Assembly: GCA_023846275.1 (NCBI GenBank)
Contig: CM043868.1
Location: 14,355,755 to 14,419,754, forward strand
DNA length: 64,000 nucleotides
Origin: Vanilla planifolia
Taxonomy: Eukaryota; Streptophyta; Magnoliopsida; Asparagales; Orchidaceae
Direction: 5' to 3'
Positions 1 through 12,879 of this stretch are shown here, piece by piece. Under the pieces are notes generated by a model. That model searched no databases, was not told where the DNA came from, and worked only from the letters and a program-made list of their open reading frames with translations. The position numbers were made by a program, and so were the translations under genes. The number at the start of each line of letters is the position of its first letter. Positions within the stretch are counted from its first letter, which is position 1.

Positions 1-990
1 AATAAATGGATAACTATGCATGAAAAGATACTATTAAAAAAAGTTCATCTAGAAAAATGTTAATATAATATTAATTGAGGATAAATTTACGACGAATTGA
101 CTTAAATGATTTGGACATATTAAATTTAAGTAAAACTTAATGCTTATGGCAGAAATGAGTTGCTACAATTTTCTCAAATAATTAGAGTAGCATTTTCAAA
201 AAGAAAAAAAAAACTAAACCCAAAAAACTAGAAAGAGAATAATATGAAGAATAACATGTCTTAGATATCAAGAGTAATTAATATAGGGTATAATGATATC
301 CAAAGATTCATATAATTAACCCAATTTAATAAGATTATGACTTGTTATTACTATTATTGCTCTTGTAATCAAGTTCATTCATCTCCCAAATGTCAAATCT
401 AGAAACATTTAATAAAATTAAGTCATTCTACAAGTGAGGTGTTGTGTAATAATAAAAGAAAGATAGAAGAGGATATGCAAACACAAACCAAATAAATTCC
501 TACTTACTAGTAACATGCTAACTGAATATACTAAAATATCTGTCACCAGAAGAACCAAAGATAAAAAAAGACCTAATAGCAAAAATCAGAAAGCATTGAT
601 TGGAGTGCATAAAAACAAATTTTCTTATATCTATGGAATAATATGTCGATAAAAAAAACAAAGAAAAATAAATCAAAGACAATTTTAGGCTTTGTTTGAA
701 ACATCATTTTCAAAGTCATCTACTTATAAAATTATTTTTCAAAATGCAATCGAGTGTTTGCTCGAGTATGTTTCAAAACACACATTACAAAATGCAATCG
801 AGTGTTTACTAACAACTTAAAGGCTACCTTAGATATTTCATAATATCAATCAATTTATTAAGCACTTATAATGACTTGTCAAAAATAAAACTTCTGAATA
901 GTACTTAAAAATATCACTTTTATAATAATTTTTTTAATCAACATAGTGTTCAATAACAATTATAACAAATACAATCTTAAACTTGTACCT
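1..990. other. AT-rich 3' flank of the RETICULATA-like gene
   Basis: No gene is seen. It would contain the 3' UTR and terminator region of the minus-strand gene ending at 991. A 19-base block, AAAATGCAATCGAGTGTTT, occurs twice 48 bases apart (near 742 and 790), the only structure noticed. Confidence 0.5.
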
Positions 991-3900
991 TCATTGGACA
1001 CCACTCCATCGAGCCCAATCCACAAATTGCATTCCTCCATAAATGTTGTTGGCAAAACGGATGCCCACAGTAAAAGCCAGTGCAACTGGTGGAAGTCGTT
1101 TGGCTAAAGGTGATGCCTCAACAACCTGCTCTAGGCCATTAATGATCTGATATCGTGTGTTGGAAGAAACAGCAAGAAACACACCTGGAAATAATAGGCT
1201 ATTAGATACAATGATAAAGATATACAAGTTCTAACATTTCCATGTAATATATCAGTGAGGTTGGATAACCATCAGTATGAAATGAGGCCTACTTTTGCTT
1301 TATGCAAATCTAAACAACATATAGATGACCTGTAAAGTTTGAACATACCCCAAAGTGCAGCACTCTTAACAAGAGGAGGAACTGGTATGTGCTCTTCCGA
1401 GCTTTTTACACTTCTGCAATTGGAACAGGCGAGATAAAATGGATGCGTGAAGAAATTAAACAAGCAGGTCATGCAGGAGGAGATCAAATTTAAAGCAAAA
1501 CAATCTGAAATATAGTTTGACAAACAATAACAAAAGGTATGAAGCAACAAAATACATAAGTCCTAAGATGGTGAAGCTTTTGTATTTTTGCAGCTATTAA
1601 TCCTTTCTAACCCACTTTACTTTATCGTTTGATAAAAAATTAATTCCAGCAACAATGCATCTAACTCAACTCAGGATTAATATCTTAAACCCTTAATCGG
1701 AAATAAAAAAATGCCACGCGTTATGTTTTATGCATTCAAACAGTTATATTGCAAGTTTTATTTATGTAGTTCCATTTGGAATGACATAAATAAGAATCAA
1801 CACACTTCACAATAAACATCTTCAAGTAGTTTTGGCATTTCTTTAAAAGTGAAAAATATATGTACGAATTCTATAAGTAAACTGGAGAATACGCTTCCAA
1901 AATAGCTTTGCAAGTAGTAGCCACAAAATTCTGTCAGTAGTTTTTACTGAAAGAGATCAAATCATTCGGGAATTTTCTTAAACATATGACCACTTTTCCA
2001 AACATGCATTTGCACAAACAAATTGAAAATATTGGAAAAGGTTGAGAGAGTGCATATATAACAGAAAGAAGAAGATGCACTCAAACCTTAAGTGTAAAAT
2101 CATAACTAATAAAAAGGAAGTCACCTTTTGGCAGTCATGATCAAATTGGCAATGCCCTGCCCAATAATTCCACAAACGAATCCAACTGACCCATAAAGAA
2201 CTCCCTGTAGATCGAAGATGAAGGGAATTGCATCACAAAAGAAAATATATAAGAAAAAACAGGTTCATAGACTTTCCAAACAATTGAGATATAAAACCAA
2301 TTTCAAGAGGTCAAACTATTGATTTGAGCAATTTTTGGATACCTTATAGAAGTAAGTTCCAATTCGCTGGTTGACTGAAAATTTGCAACCAGGCCTTTCA
2401 GCTTCAAAGACACTATCTCAAAATATTATTTAAACGTTTTACATCAGGTACCATTAGGAAAAAAATATAAAACTGATAAAAATAAAGTATAAACTAAATT
2501 AAACAAAAATTCCTTCACCTAAACGCAGTTCAATATGAATAGAAACATAGATAAGCACACAAACTTCCAACAACTGGTATCTGAAAGCATTTGTACAATT
2601 TGAGAGAAGCTTCAGTTTCTAATCAGAGCTCACTGTTGTCTTCGTGGCAACGTAATTACAGCAGTTGATCGGCAAATGAAAGAAAAGGGAGATAGGATAA
2701 GAGCACACATTTATCATATAAAACCCAACACATAAGGGAGAAATCACAACGAGCAGGAGAAATCTCCACTAACCTGCTGCTGAGTTAATATAGATATAAT
2801 TTCCAACAGCATGAACTTTAATGGTAGATAAAATAAGCTGTTATCTTAGAAAACACAGATAAAAAGGAAAATAAGATAGAATGTAAGCTAGGGAGTTGGA
2901 TTTCTGAATTTTCGTTTGAATCCCCTTACAAACTCTTTATAGTTTGACAAACAATAACAAAAGGTATGAAGCAACCAAATACAGAAGTCCACTTGATTAA
3001 ACGACATCACCATTTATCTGATGTAACTTGACATGCAATTGCAACAATCCATGGAACTCCATGCAGGAAGGTATATAGAGATATACAGCATCAAATTATC
3101 TTCTGAGTTTATAGGGAATCTATAAACTATAAGAAAGGATGAAACAAAACAATGCTACCTGTGCACCAAGTTAATAATGATTATTTAATATTTAATATTA
3201 TTGATCAACATATAAATATATAATATTTTGTCCCTAATTGAACTATGTGAACTCATATGTAAAAACGGCAATAATAAAAGGCCCTTTTTTTATAGAAACA
3301 ATAGGGTAAATAAAATTTATTACTTATATTTAAATAAATATCTTCAAACCCCAAGTAAATAGAAATATAGGAAAATAGACTTTTATTTTATGAAATGACT
3401 ATACTTGTGTCCACATAATAGAGGCATTACACACCACTTCTCCAATAGATGGGAGGAGAAACTTGTTTATTGTGACTAGTGCACCTATATCAAAGATATC
3501 ATGTGACCATTAAAATAAAGAAATTAGTTGTCTTAAGATATTAAAATAATATTTAAACTATTTTGATGATAAACATTATTTTTGAATCAAAATATTATTT
3601 TTGAAAAAAACTGTAGTTTATCATGACAAAGAACTTCTTTTTCCTATTAGAACTCACCATGCTCTCCCTTTTCCCTTGTCTAATTCCATGGCAAATATCA
3701 TGAACCAAGTCACTTTTCTTTTGGTGTGCTATGGAGCAATTGTCTTGAGAACTGCAGATCTACAGTTAATAAACTTAGAAGAGCTAAAACTGAACCACTG
3801 CTGATCATGCATTAGTCCCCAAGCTTGACTCTGTAGATTTCTATTCCCGAAGCTGCTTCTTCTAAATAGCATAATCCTCCAGCAATAGAAGTTTGTCCAT

Positions 3901-6900
3901 CTTTTCCTTTGTCAAATATTCGTCACAAACCATCCAATTCTTCTTAGTATCTACAAGTGAAAAACATGCAATCAAACTCCTAAAACATCTACAATCTTGT
4001 TTTGGCATAATGTTTTACCAAACACCTTTGTGATGATTGTATGAAGTGTAGATCTGTTTAAACTTTTTTTAGATTTGAAACCACTTTTTGTTCCCTGAAT
4101 ATGTAGAACTCAATAAAACGATACATAAATTTCTTTAAAAGTTCCATTTTTATGAAAAATGTAGTAAGTTCTTCTTTGTACAATCTAAAAGTATAATACG
4201 ATATGTTACATAGAATGAGAAGGGTGCATGGACTCTAAAACTTCTTCAACAAAAGAGCCTGTGGAATTCAATAAAATTAGTGGAGTACACATTTACAAGA
4301 ACGAAATACAATCCAAACGCATGCAAAACTTACCCATGTTGTTGGATCATACAAGTTGAGACATGATATGGTTGATAAGTTATTATTTAGTATTATGTGG
4401 TTGTAATAGAGAAAACTTGTCCACCTTTGTAGCCTAAAAGGGAAGATCAAAGAGGATTCAAAGAAGAAGACCAAGCAAGACAATCGAACCAAGTGGTCCT
4501 TCCCAATCAAGTTTTGAGAAAGAATTTAAAGAGATAACAATGGGAAGAAACCCCTGCTCCAGAATCAGTTCAGATTCTCTCGTTAGAGGAAATTTGAAAG
4601 TAAACCTGTTAAGACAAAAGTTGAGAAAAGCTAGTTAAGAGAAAACAATATTGTCTACCCCATGAAATATCTCACCAACAATATTAGAAGTACCATCCAG
4701 AAAACAAAAAACAAAGATAAATGTAAAGGAAAAGAAAAAACAAATAAACCAATTCCAGAACCAATCGAGACTGGTTTAAGTAGGGAAATAGAAATTACTC
4801 TTGCTACACAGAAACATAATTTTGCAAAGATTATTTTTAAGGACTCTCCCTTGGAAAAAAAAAAGCCAAACGAGGAGGAAAGAGAAGACTTTCAAACAAT
4901 TTCAACATCAAGGTTCCTTGCAATGACTAACACATTTAGCAAAATAATGATTCATCCAAAGGAGCTTAATCAGATAAATATAATTTACCTTCCAATGTTG
5001 GCAAATTACAACTTGTTTCTGCACATAAGGTAAGCAATGTCTTGTTTATCATGAAGTACAGCTACAACTCATGGATTAAACAAAGTTTTAACACTCTCTT
5101 TTGTAGAATTATAAATGCTGCGATTGCCAACAGATCAAAAAGGTACCAAAAAGTGATGTTGGAGCAAAATAGTAACTTTATATAGAAACTATATAGGAAC
5201 AAAAAAATTCATTGGATAAAGCAAATTAGTTGATGAAGCAACAACAAAATTCTGAAACTAGTTTCAAGAATAGGATGAAACATGTTCAAGACGAAACAAG
5301 AACACTAAAAGATGACACAGAAAACACTCTGCTCCGATAAAATTAAAGCTGAAAGGGATCAACTAAAGCAATCCCAATTAAAATGGGCAGAGAACAAGAG
5401 GATGTTGGAAGACAAGCTCTCTCCTCAAGAAGGTTGATGAAGTTAATTTGCTAACAAAATTTCTTTGAAGGACCAAGCAATTGAGAAAAGGAAAAAAATC
5501 ATTAAAGGCCAACAGTTACTGAAAGGTTGGAGAATGAGAAGAAGAATTTGGTAAACAAGTTTATTGCTAAGTTGAAAGGAGATAATAAGCAAGAATCTTC
5601 TAGATTTCTTATTGACTCTTTTAAAAGAACAAAAGAATGAGGGAGTTTGTAGATTTCAAGTTAGATTTACCAAAGTTCAATTATAAGGCAACAGGAATGC
5701 TGATGATTGAAGAAGAATTGAAACAAGCATTGTACAAATATTCCAATGCTCCTATAAATGAATGAATGAATTATGATTCATGCAATTGCATATGGTCTCT
5801 CATTCACTAATACTTCACTAAGAAAATGAATAAAAAACAAGTTCTCTCCTATTCCATACAATTTTGCAAATACTTTATCACCTACACATATGGATAATAA
5901 ATGAAATAAAATTTGAAAATTTCCCAAGTACTTAAGTCATTCTAGGTGTCACTATGCTACGTTACATTGTGTTATGTTACATGGTAGAACACCTTGAATA
6001 ACAAAGGTTTTATAAATAACAAAACACTATATGTATTTGTATGCCATTGTTAAGATATGTTCCAAGTAGTCCTTAGAAAACTATTGCTAGTACAATTCCA
6101 ACTAAAATAAGCAAACCTAATTTCACTAGTCTAGGCTCATAAAAGTTGACCTATAAATGGTATCATCAAGTTTTTTTGCCAAGACAAAGATTAGCTTAGG
6201 TTCATTCTAAATTGTATTATTACTAATATGACATACACTATCTTCTTATATCACATCCTGTGATAGAACTTAGACTATCATCTTGTATAACAACATGGCT
6301 ATGTCTCTTCTATACCTCCAATCACATCATTTTTTATTAAAGCTTAAGCTTTCCCATAAAAAATAAAAAAAATAAAAAAATAAAAAAATAAAAAAAAGAA
6401 AAGAACCAAGTTAGCACAAAGTAACATGCAATATATTGTAATCCGATAAATTGACCACTTTGCTACTGTGATGTCCAAGTACATTACGGCATTTTTTAAA
6501 GAATGCCAATGGATGCTGCACAAGCGAAATCAAACTGAGCTTTAAGAATTTTTTGTAGCATAGAATGTTACGTTAACGCTTAAGCAATCCCTAATCAAAG
6601 TTCATAGCTTCACCAAATAAAGACTAGAAATTTTTTTCCTATGATCAAATAGAGTTTTTCATATGCCTGAGAATCTTAGAACTTTATCTAAGTTCACCAG
6701 GGCATCAAGAAATAGTGTTGGGCTTTCTCAAAGCTTTTTTCTTGTAGCAAGTATTCTAAGTAGAAAAAAGAAAAGGTTGATGTTACCTAGAATTACAATC
6801 AAATCCTTTAAAAAACATAAACTTGGTCCAATTGTCATATAACAAATTTACCAAAATGTTTCTTCAAAAATAGTCAGATAACCTAACTATCTCCTTATTG

Positions 6901-9900
6901 TTACATGGGACTTATATTATGAACTAAACAAATCACAACTAGATTAAAAGAATACTTTCAAGAGAATTTAATAGGAGATGAACTTATTTTTGTAGAACTA
7001 AGGATAGCATTTTTCAAATGATTTCTTCTCAAAATATGAAATAACTCATTATCATCATAATCTTGCATTTACAAGCATTAAGCCTAACCAAGTCCTTTAT
7101 GATGTATTATCCTTTACAATTTGGCAAGAACTTGCCAAGATTAGTGGATTCAATACTTTCAAAGACTAAATCACCTTTCTAATGCATCTGAATCATGTGT
7201 GCTTGTCATAATACCTTTTATTACAAAGCCTTTGTTTGTTACAACATATTAGCAATAAGCAACTCATAACTTCTAGCACATTCAACATTCTTCAACTCAA
7301 AAGGCATCATTTTGCAGTAACATGTACCATAATCAGTAACAAAAGTGAATTGTCCTTCATTGTGCTCTGTCATGTGTTTTAATGATATTGGTCCATAAAG
7401 CTCATTACAAAATAACCAGATATTGAGCCTACCAAAGTATCAATTCTTGGAAATCAATAGCAATCAAGCACAATACTAACTAATTATTTGAAATATTACA
7501 ATTCTCTCATAAATGTAGCACCTATTAATATGTCAACTTCTTCTTTTACAGCTTGCTACTGCTCTGGCCAAAACTGATGCCTTTTGTTGTTAATTGGTCT
7601 TACACCACAAGGGATATTCAAGTGATGTTGAACTGCATATCGATAAATTCAAAATGCATCAGATAACGTCCAAGCAAAAACATCAACATAGTGCTAAAAG
7701 AGGGTGAACAAGGTCACCTTCTCACTTTCATTCAAGTTTGATCTTACAAACATAGCATAATCAACTTCCTCCAAATAAAGCGGTATAGATACGATTGTCT
7801 TGTCTAGTCATACACTATACTTCTTTCCTCACTCTCCCACAAAAGACAATATAGACAAACATATTTAGATAACATTTTTGCGATATCTCCAAGTCCCCCT
7901 TATAAATAGTACCTCATTCATTTTGGAAATTTTACACCTATGAGGAAGGTAGATACATTAGCTTTAAATTGATAGGCGAAGACCTTCCAAGCATTACATC
8001 TACAACTAGTGATGACCTTCCAAGAATTACATTTATAATAAAGAAGTATGTACAATGATGAAATTAACTAAATGTATCAATTCATCTATTGAGGCAACCA
8101 AATTTAGAGCTAAGAGCAGATTCCATATACCTACCTTTTCTTCAGAGAATCCTACGAATTGACATTCTTTACGCAAGATTCTTGCATGATTTATTCCAAA
8201 CTAATCAAATACTACTTAAAAAATTATAGTCATGGAACTCTCCATGTCAACTAATACTCATTGTATTTCATTGTTTGAAAAGACAACAGAGAATAAAATT
8301 GCTTCATTGTGAAATTTCTATTAATTGATAGGTCACTAACAAAGGTAATAAGAATTAATTTCATTGGTGATTGTTTAGAAGTCCTGATTGCTTGATTTAC
8401 TTCTCATATCAATGCATGACAAGGAACATGATAATTCCCTCCATAAATAACATGGATTGTATGCAAAAGTTCAATTGTATTAATTGAGGTTTAATTACTA
8501 TGGGATGCACTATTTTGGTGATCCATTTCTGCAATTGAGGATGGGAAACGAGCTACTACTACCATTGCATTGGCTAAGCTAGAATAAGTGCAATGGTAGC
8601 TGCTTGTAAGATAGGACAATGGAGATATTAAGGTGGTAACCAAGGCCTCCGTATGACTCCCTTGCCTTTGATTGCCAAGAAATATGGAGATATTTCAATA
8701 AGGTTCATATGAGGTATTTAAGAGCCCTAAAATTTTGAAATTGATGAAAATGGTTGCAGTCACAAGTAGCCATAGGCCTAACCATCAGTTGTGGCGCTAG
8801 GTATAATTCTTGTTCTTTCATAGATACCAGCACTTCTTCCAAGGAACAATATGTGGGCAAACCTCTTCACCTTCCATATCACTATAAAAGTCGTAATCAT
8901 TGTCCTTGTAGTAGTCTTTTATGCATATAACACTAGCAATATCGAGACATGGCCTTCTAGAAGCTTAGTTCTTCCTAGAAATTCATATTACTTAATAATC
9001 AACACCTTTATGAAAATGCTTGCTCTATCCCATTTCATTTTCTGCCACTAAGGTCATATGATATATTTACTTCTTCAACTTAGATATACTTCTAAACCAT
9101 ATCTAGAAGTTCTATGAAGGAGGACAACAACTTCTTAGTTAGCACAATATTAAACCAACGGTTAAAGAATAATTCTTCCCTACATCCCAACCTTGAGACA
9201 CCTTGGTTATAGTCTCATGTCTCCATGGTTGTAGCATTATAGTTGTTGAAACATGGATGCAAGGTCTCCTGAGGCCATATCTTAAAATTGAATAAATATT
9301 CTCTAGAACTTTCGATTCATAAAAAAGTTAAAAATAAACTCTTTCTTTAATTGGGCTGATGATTTGACGAATTGTCCCAAGAACCAATCTTGAGTCGTTC
9401 CTTTTAGGGTGATTGAGAAAATTCTAGAGCCTATTTAACCTTTATAGACTCCATGAATTCTTCCAAAAGCTCCTTAGAAAATGGAGAAAAACTATCCTCA
9501 ATCTTACTCTCCCAGAGGGAAAGATTATGAGCAATAAAAGAACTTTCAAGGTTTGACAAATGATATGATCATAAAGCAATGGTTGGCTAAAGGTTAAAGA
9601 ATTTAATAAAGTTAGAGGATGTGAAGTTATTGGTGAGGTGATGGGCTAATTCACTAGTGGAGGAAATGACAATAAAGTTTCAATAACAATGTCATGAATA
9701 TAGAATGATAAAATGATAGGTGGTAATAAGACAAGCCCCACTACCCTTATAACATGATGCAAGGGTTTACAACTCTTTGAGCAAAGGAAAGAGAAATTAT
9801 TCAAAGGGGAAAGGCAATTAGTGCCACACAACCTATAGGATTTGGACAGCCTCAACAAGCTGATCCATTGCTGACAAAAGCTACTGAAAAAGATCTTTGT

Positions 9901-12879
9901 TTAAAAAATTAGCATGGGATACCCAATCACAAAAAAAGTGACAATCCCCGTTGACCACCAACAAGAAAGAAGAAATGCTTGAACAAGAGCACAAAAAATA
10001 TTGTCACAAAAAATAGCAATACTATAACAGCCTTTAATCAACAAATCAACAAAAAAACGATCAATGTGAACACAAAGATTTATTGTAAAAAGCCATATGA
10101 AAAGGGGAGGGAAGAACTATGATGGCATAGAGCTGGAGAAATTTTCATTAGCTTGCTTAGTTCATCTAGGTATAATATTCTAGAACTGAGAATTATAACT
10201 GCCAATTTTGTTGTTAACTTGGGAACTCAAGAGAAGGAAAATGAGATAAGAGATAGACTAGGGAGTTAGTTTTCCTGTTTATCATTTGAATCCCCTTACA
10301 AGTGCTGAGTTCACTCATTCTATAGAAAAAACTAACCTAATAAGAACAAAAATAATAAGTGACTTGCATTAAAAAACTTAATTAATCAGACAACAATTGA
10401 CTTTTGCATGCATAACATCATGTCACTAGCTAATAAGATATTACCGCCTATCTGAAGTGTTTTGATATGCAATTGCAACAATTTATGGCACTCCAACAAG
10501 AGCGGTATGAAGAAATGCAATTATTGCCTTATCTTCCAATTTTATGAAAATTAATAAACTACAAAATAGAAAAAAAAATTCTAATAATTGTGCACCAATT
10601 AGAGTTAATACTAATTATTTAATATTTAATATTATTAATCGAATATATAATAATGTAATATTTATTGTTTGTTAACCAAACTATGCATAACTAACAAAGC
10701 TATTAAGTTCACATAATATGAGAAATAAAACTTATTACTCATATTTAAATAAATATCATAGGCCAAAGTCAACAAATATACAAGAAAATAAGCTTTAATT
10801 ACATAACATAACCACTCTTACTCTTATAAAAAGAGAGGTATTAAACACAACCTTTTCATGTGTAAATGATGCAAAAAACATGTCTATTATGACTAGTGCA
10901 CCTATATCAAAGATGTAATATGACCTATAAACATAAATAAAGAAGTTATTCCTTTAGAAGACACATGTCATGTTTGGATCAACACTCACATTAGGCTTAA
11001 TTAACATATCTAAGCAAGGAAGCATACAAGAAACCATATAAAAGATACTAATTTTGTTTTCAAGCTATTGATTCATCATGCAATTCAACTGCACAATTAT
11101 AGAATAATCACCCCCAAAACATCAATAAGAGACGTTTGTGAATTAAGTCTTTGTAAAATTATAATGTTCTTAAATATTATAAATATAACAACCACCCCCA
11201 CCCCACACCCAAACCCACCACTACTAAAATGCATAAATTCCATCATTTTCTTTTCACTTGCGAAGCCTAATGCATTAAAAGCCCAAACTACCTTAATTGA
11301 GTTCCTTTAAACTTCCAATGGATTACAATCACCCAAATTTCAACCATCCCAACAATTCCACATCCTTTATTTACAGCAACTCCTCTAATTAATGTCCTCA
11401 TATTGACAACAAACTCGTTCATATGCATCTTCATAATTTATGGACAAGCAGAACCGACTACTGAGCCGAACTATTCTCATTACAATTCTTTAAAGCTTAC
11501 ATGAAAAGTAGTGAGACATTTAGAAACCACATAATATGCTAGATGCACTCCTACCTAATAATACTTGAACCATATTAACGTTAAGTCACCAGCTATTTCC
11601 CATGTTATTATAGGAAGGGTATGAGATAAATCACGTTAAGAAAAAAGACAAAATCATTAACTTTTCCTGATTACTTGGCTAATTACAACAATATTTATTT
11701 ATTTTTTATTACTAAATAGGACAGTATGTTCTTAAAAAGACTGATCCTTTACTTGAGCTTGACACTCTGGATATCCCTTCCCAAAATTAAAGAGCAAGAA
11801 GAACAATAGACGAAAACCATCTTCCTACAAAAAAGTACGCTCCTAATAAGAATAGAATTAACAACTACAAATGAGTTCTGTTGGAGATGAAGAACAAAGA
11901 AAATAAGCTACAGACCTGCTGGGCAAAGCAGCGGAAGCACGTGAAATGCTGCCAAAAAACCCAGTTGATGTGGTCGGCTTTCCAAATCTAACGTAAGGTG
12001 CCAAAAGACCCACCAAAGCAATGTCCACCACAACCCCTACTAGGAGATCAGCAGCATACAACTCAAACTCCGCCCAGAAATCATCCCCTCTCTTTTGAAT
12101 CTCCGCAAAGGTAGCACAACAGGAGTCTATAATTACCTACGACAACCAAAAAAAGAAACTTTCAGTAAATAAAGCCAAAAAGCTAATGCCAAAATTCCAG
12201 CTTCATAGAAATCAGAATGTACCTCGGTCCCGACTTTAAAGAGGAAGGAGGGATCGGCAAGCATCCTGTTTCGCAGCAACGAACACGACCTTATGGCGGC
12301 GCCAAGTGGCCAAGGAGACGCCTTCAATCAGATGACAAATGAAATCAAACAAGAGCTTAGAGGCAACATAAAGCTCTGCTGGCAATCATTTCAAGGAGGG
12401 GAAAAAATATATTTCACCTGTAAGTCTAGGTATCGCAGAAGATGAAGCCATCGTAGACCCCCGGACTTTGCAGCATCAAGCATATCAGATGGAAGACTAA
12501 TCCCTCGGGCCTCTGCAACGCGAATCACCTCCTCGTAATTGACCACCGGCCCAAACTCCTCCTTTTCCTCTTTACCTTCATCCCCTTCTCCCCAAACACC
12601 CCCACTACCACCACCACCACCACCACCACCAAAGCCTCCGCCCGAAGGAGGTCCTCCGGGCGGAACGGCTCCTTCGCCGTGGCAGTACCTATCGATCGCA
12701 AAGGTTCTCGAACTCGTCAGAACATGGTTAATAATCACGGAGGTTGAGCGGCCAACATGCTTGGGAGGAAAATGGGAGATGTTTGGTTGAAAATGCGGGT
12801 TTTTTGAGTCAAAAGTTTCGGCGGCTCCGGTGGTGGCGGAGAAAAGAGAGACGGCGGAGGAGCCAAAGCAAGCGGACAT
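991..12879 (-). CDS. RETICULATA-RELATED (DUF3411) chloroplast protein, seven exons
   Basis: Reconstructed on the minus strand from seven exons, all with GT/AG borders and compatible phases: 12879-12418, 12321-12223, 12136-11916, 2412-2343, 2204-2125, 1413-1349 and 1184-991 (TGA at 993-991). The spliced CDS is 1191 bp, encoding 396 residues, close to the family's usual 350-430. Residues 1-65 look like a Ser/Thr-rich transit peptide. A Gly-rich linker (about 74-94) and an acidic stretch (95-109) follow. The DUF3411 core has the recognisable strings NRMLADPSFLFKVGTEV, FWAEFELYAADLLVG, ERPGCKF, NQRIGTYFYK, IPVPPLVKSA and the near-invariant tail NNIYGGMQFVDWARWSGVQ. Several hydrophobic segments fit an envelope membrane protein. 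Known family members affect mesophyll density and vein-associated reticulate leaf colour; biochemical function is unknown. Intron 3 (11915-2413) is 9.5 kb and holds a retrotransposon. No frameshift or stop was seen, so it is probably functional. Which RER subtype it is cannot be decided here. Confidence 0.93.
2839..3560 (-). repeat. 3' LTR of the intronic Tat-type element
   Basis: Collinear with 10212 onward. Shared blocks include TAGGGAGTT near 2890, TTTGAATCCCCTTACAA near 2918, CATGCAATTGCAACAAT near 3035, TTTAATATTTAATATTATT near 3185 and the GACTAGTGCACCTATATCAAAGAT block near 3480. The two copies have diverged a lot and carry indels, so the insertion is old. The inner border is not resolved and could extend to about 3600. 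Confidence 0.7.
4662..5770 (+). pseudogene. Antisense Lys/Glu-rich coding relic in the 3' half of the Tat-type element
   Basis: An open frame at 4662-5033 (123 residues) is Lys/Glu-rich (KNKDKCKGKEKTNKPIPEP). Past its stop, broken frames to about 5770 keep the same charged heptad-like character (AERDQLKQSQLKWAENKRML, LENEKKNLVNKFIAKLKGDN), suggesting one coiled-coil protein that has decayed. It runs opposite to gag and pol, between pol and the 3' LTR. Tat-lineage elements such as maize Grande and rice RIRE2 are known to carry an extra antisense ORF there. The match is by position and composition, not by a recognised domain. Confidence 0.5.
6360..6402. repeat. (TAAAAAA)n low-complexity run
   Basis: Seven- to eight-base periodic A-rich DNA (AAAAAATAAAAAAATAAAA) within the intronic retrotransposon. 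Confidence 0.85.
7000..8270 (-). pseudogene. Protease and reverse transcriptase relic of the Tat-type element
   Basis: At 8262 and below, the minus strand reads VLVDMESSMTIIF, a decayed aspartic protease motif (normally VLVDTGSSxxIL). From about 7660 to 7480 one frame reads QHHLNIPCGVRP, then KRHQFWPEQ, a stop, AVKEEVDILIGATFMREL. Then comes FPRIDTLVGSISG with the invariant aspartate, and further down TEHNEGQFTFVTDYGTCYCK and MMPFELKNV. These are the pre-RT linker and the fingers and palm of a Ty3/gypsy RT. At least four in-frame stops and several shifts are present. The catalytic YxDD region near 7150 is not intact. Integrase could not be recognised below 7000. Confidence 0.82.
9270..9440 (-). 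pseudogene. gag relic of the Tat-type element
   Basis: The minus-strand reading around 9420-9300 gives ITLKGTTQDWFLGQFVKSSA and then a run with KKEFIFNFFMNRK. This matches the core of the plant gypsy gag domain, where a Leu-Lys-Gly-x-Ala-x-x-Trp-Phe segment is followed by a SFxxLxxxFxxxF segment. A frameshift just upstream and stops downstream make it non-functional. In the element it lies between the 5' LTR and the protease/RT relics, the normal order. Confidence 0.7.
10212..11006 (-). repeat. 5' LTR of the intronic Tat-type element
   Basis: Partner of the repeat at 2839-3560. Its lower edge reads TGTTAACTTGGG on the plus strand, so on the minus strand the LTR ends TAACA. It is followed within a few bases by TTGGCAGTTATAATTCTC (10205 down), which resembles a decayed TTGGCGCC-type primer site usual for Tat and Athila elements. 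The upper edge is proposed at TTAACA (11006) by symmetry. A TAAGC pentamer occurs both at 2834-2838 and 11011-11015, but it does not abut a canonical LTR end exactly, so the target duplication is only suggestive. Confidence 0.65.
12608..12631 (-). repeat. CCA trinucleotide run inside exon 1 (poly-Gly tract)
   Basis: About eight CCA/ACC units on the plus strand encode the consecutive glycines of the Gly-rich linker in the RETICULATA-like protein. Such linkers are common and length-variable in this family after the transit peptide. Confidence 0.8.

Larger units (their letters stand above)
2839..11006 (-). mobile_element. Decayed Ty3/gypsy LTR retrotransposon (Tat-type) inside intron 3
   Basis: The element lies in sense orientation within intron 3 of the RETICULATA-like gene. 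Two diverged direct repeats of about 0.7 kb flank it (near 2839-3560 and 10212-11006). Both begin TGTTA(T/A)CTT and share blocks such as TTTGAATCCCCTTACAA and GACTAGTGCACCTATATCAAAGAT. On the minus strand the order is 5' LTR, a primer-site-like TTGGC block at 10205, gag relic (about 9430-9280), protease motif VLVDMESS near 8262, RT (about 7660-7000), then 3' LTR. All frames carry stops and shifts, so it is dead. The RT signature strings (H-L-N-I-x-CGVRP, AVKEEVDIL, FPRIDTLVG, FVTDYGTCYCKMMPFELKN) are those of the plant Tat lineage (RIRE2, Ogre, Grande relatives). The outer LTR ends and target duplication are uncertain. Confidence 0.8.

Noticed and set aside
2834-11015. TAAGC pentamer as target-site duplication of the Tat element
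   Set aside because: The right copy does not directly follow a CA end of the LTR, and a 5-base match within a 30-base search zone is not rare.
12539-12790. Pro-rich plus-strand frame
   Set aside because: It is the antisense shadow of the poly-Gly tract in exon 1 of the RETICULATA-like gene.
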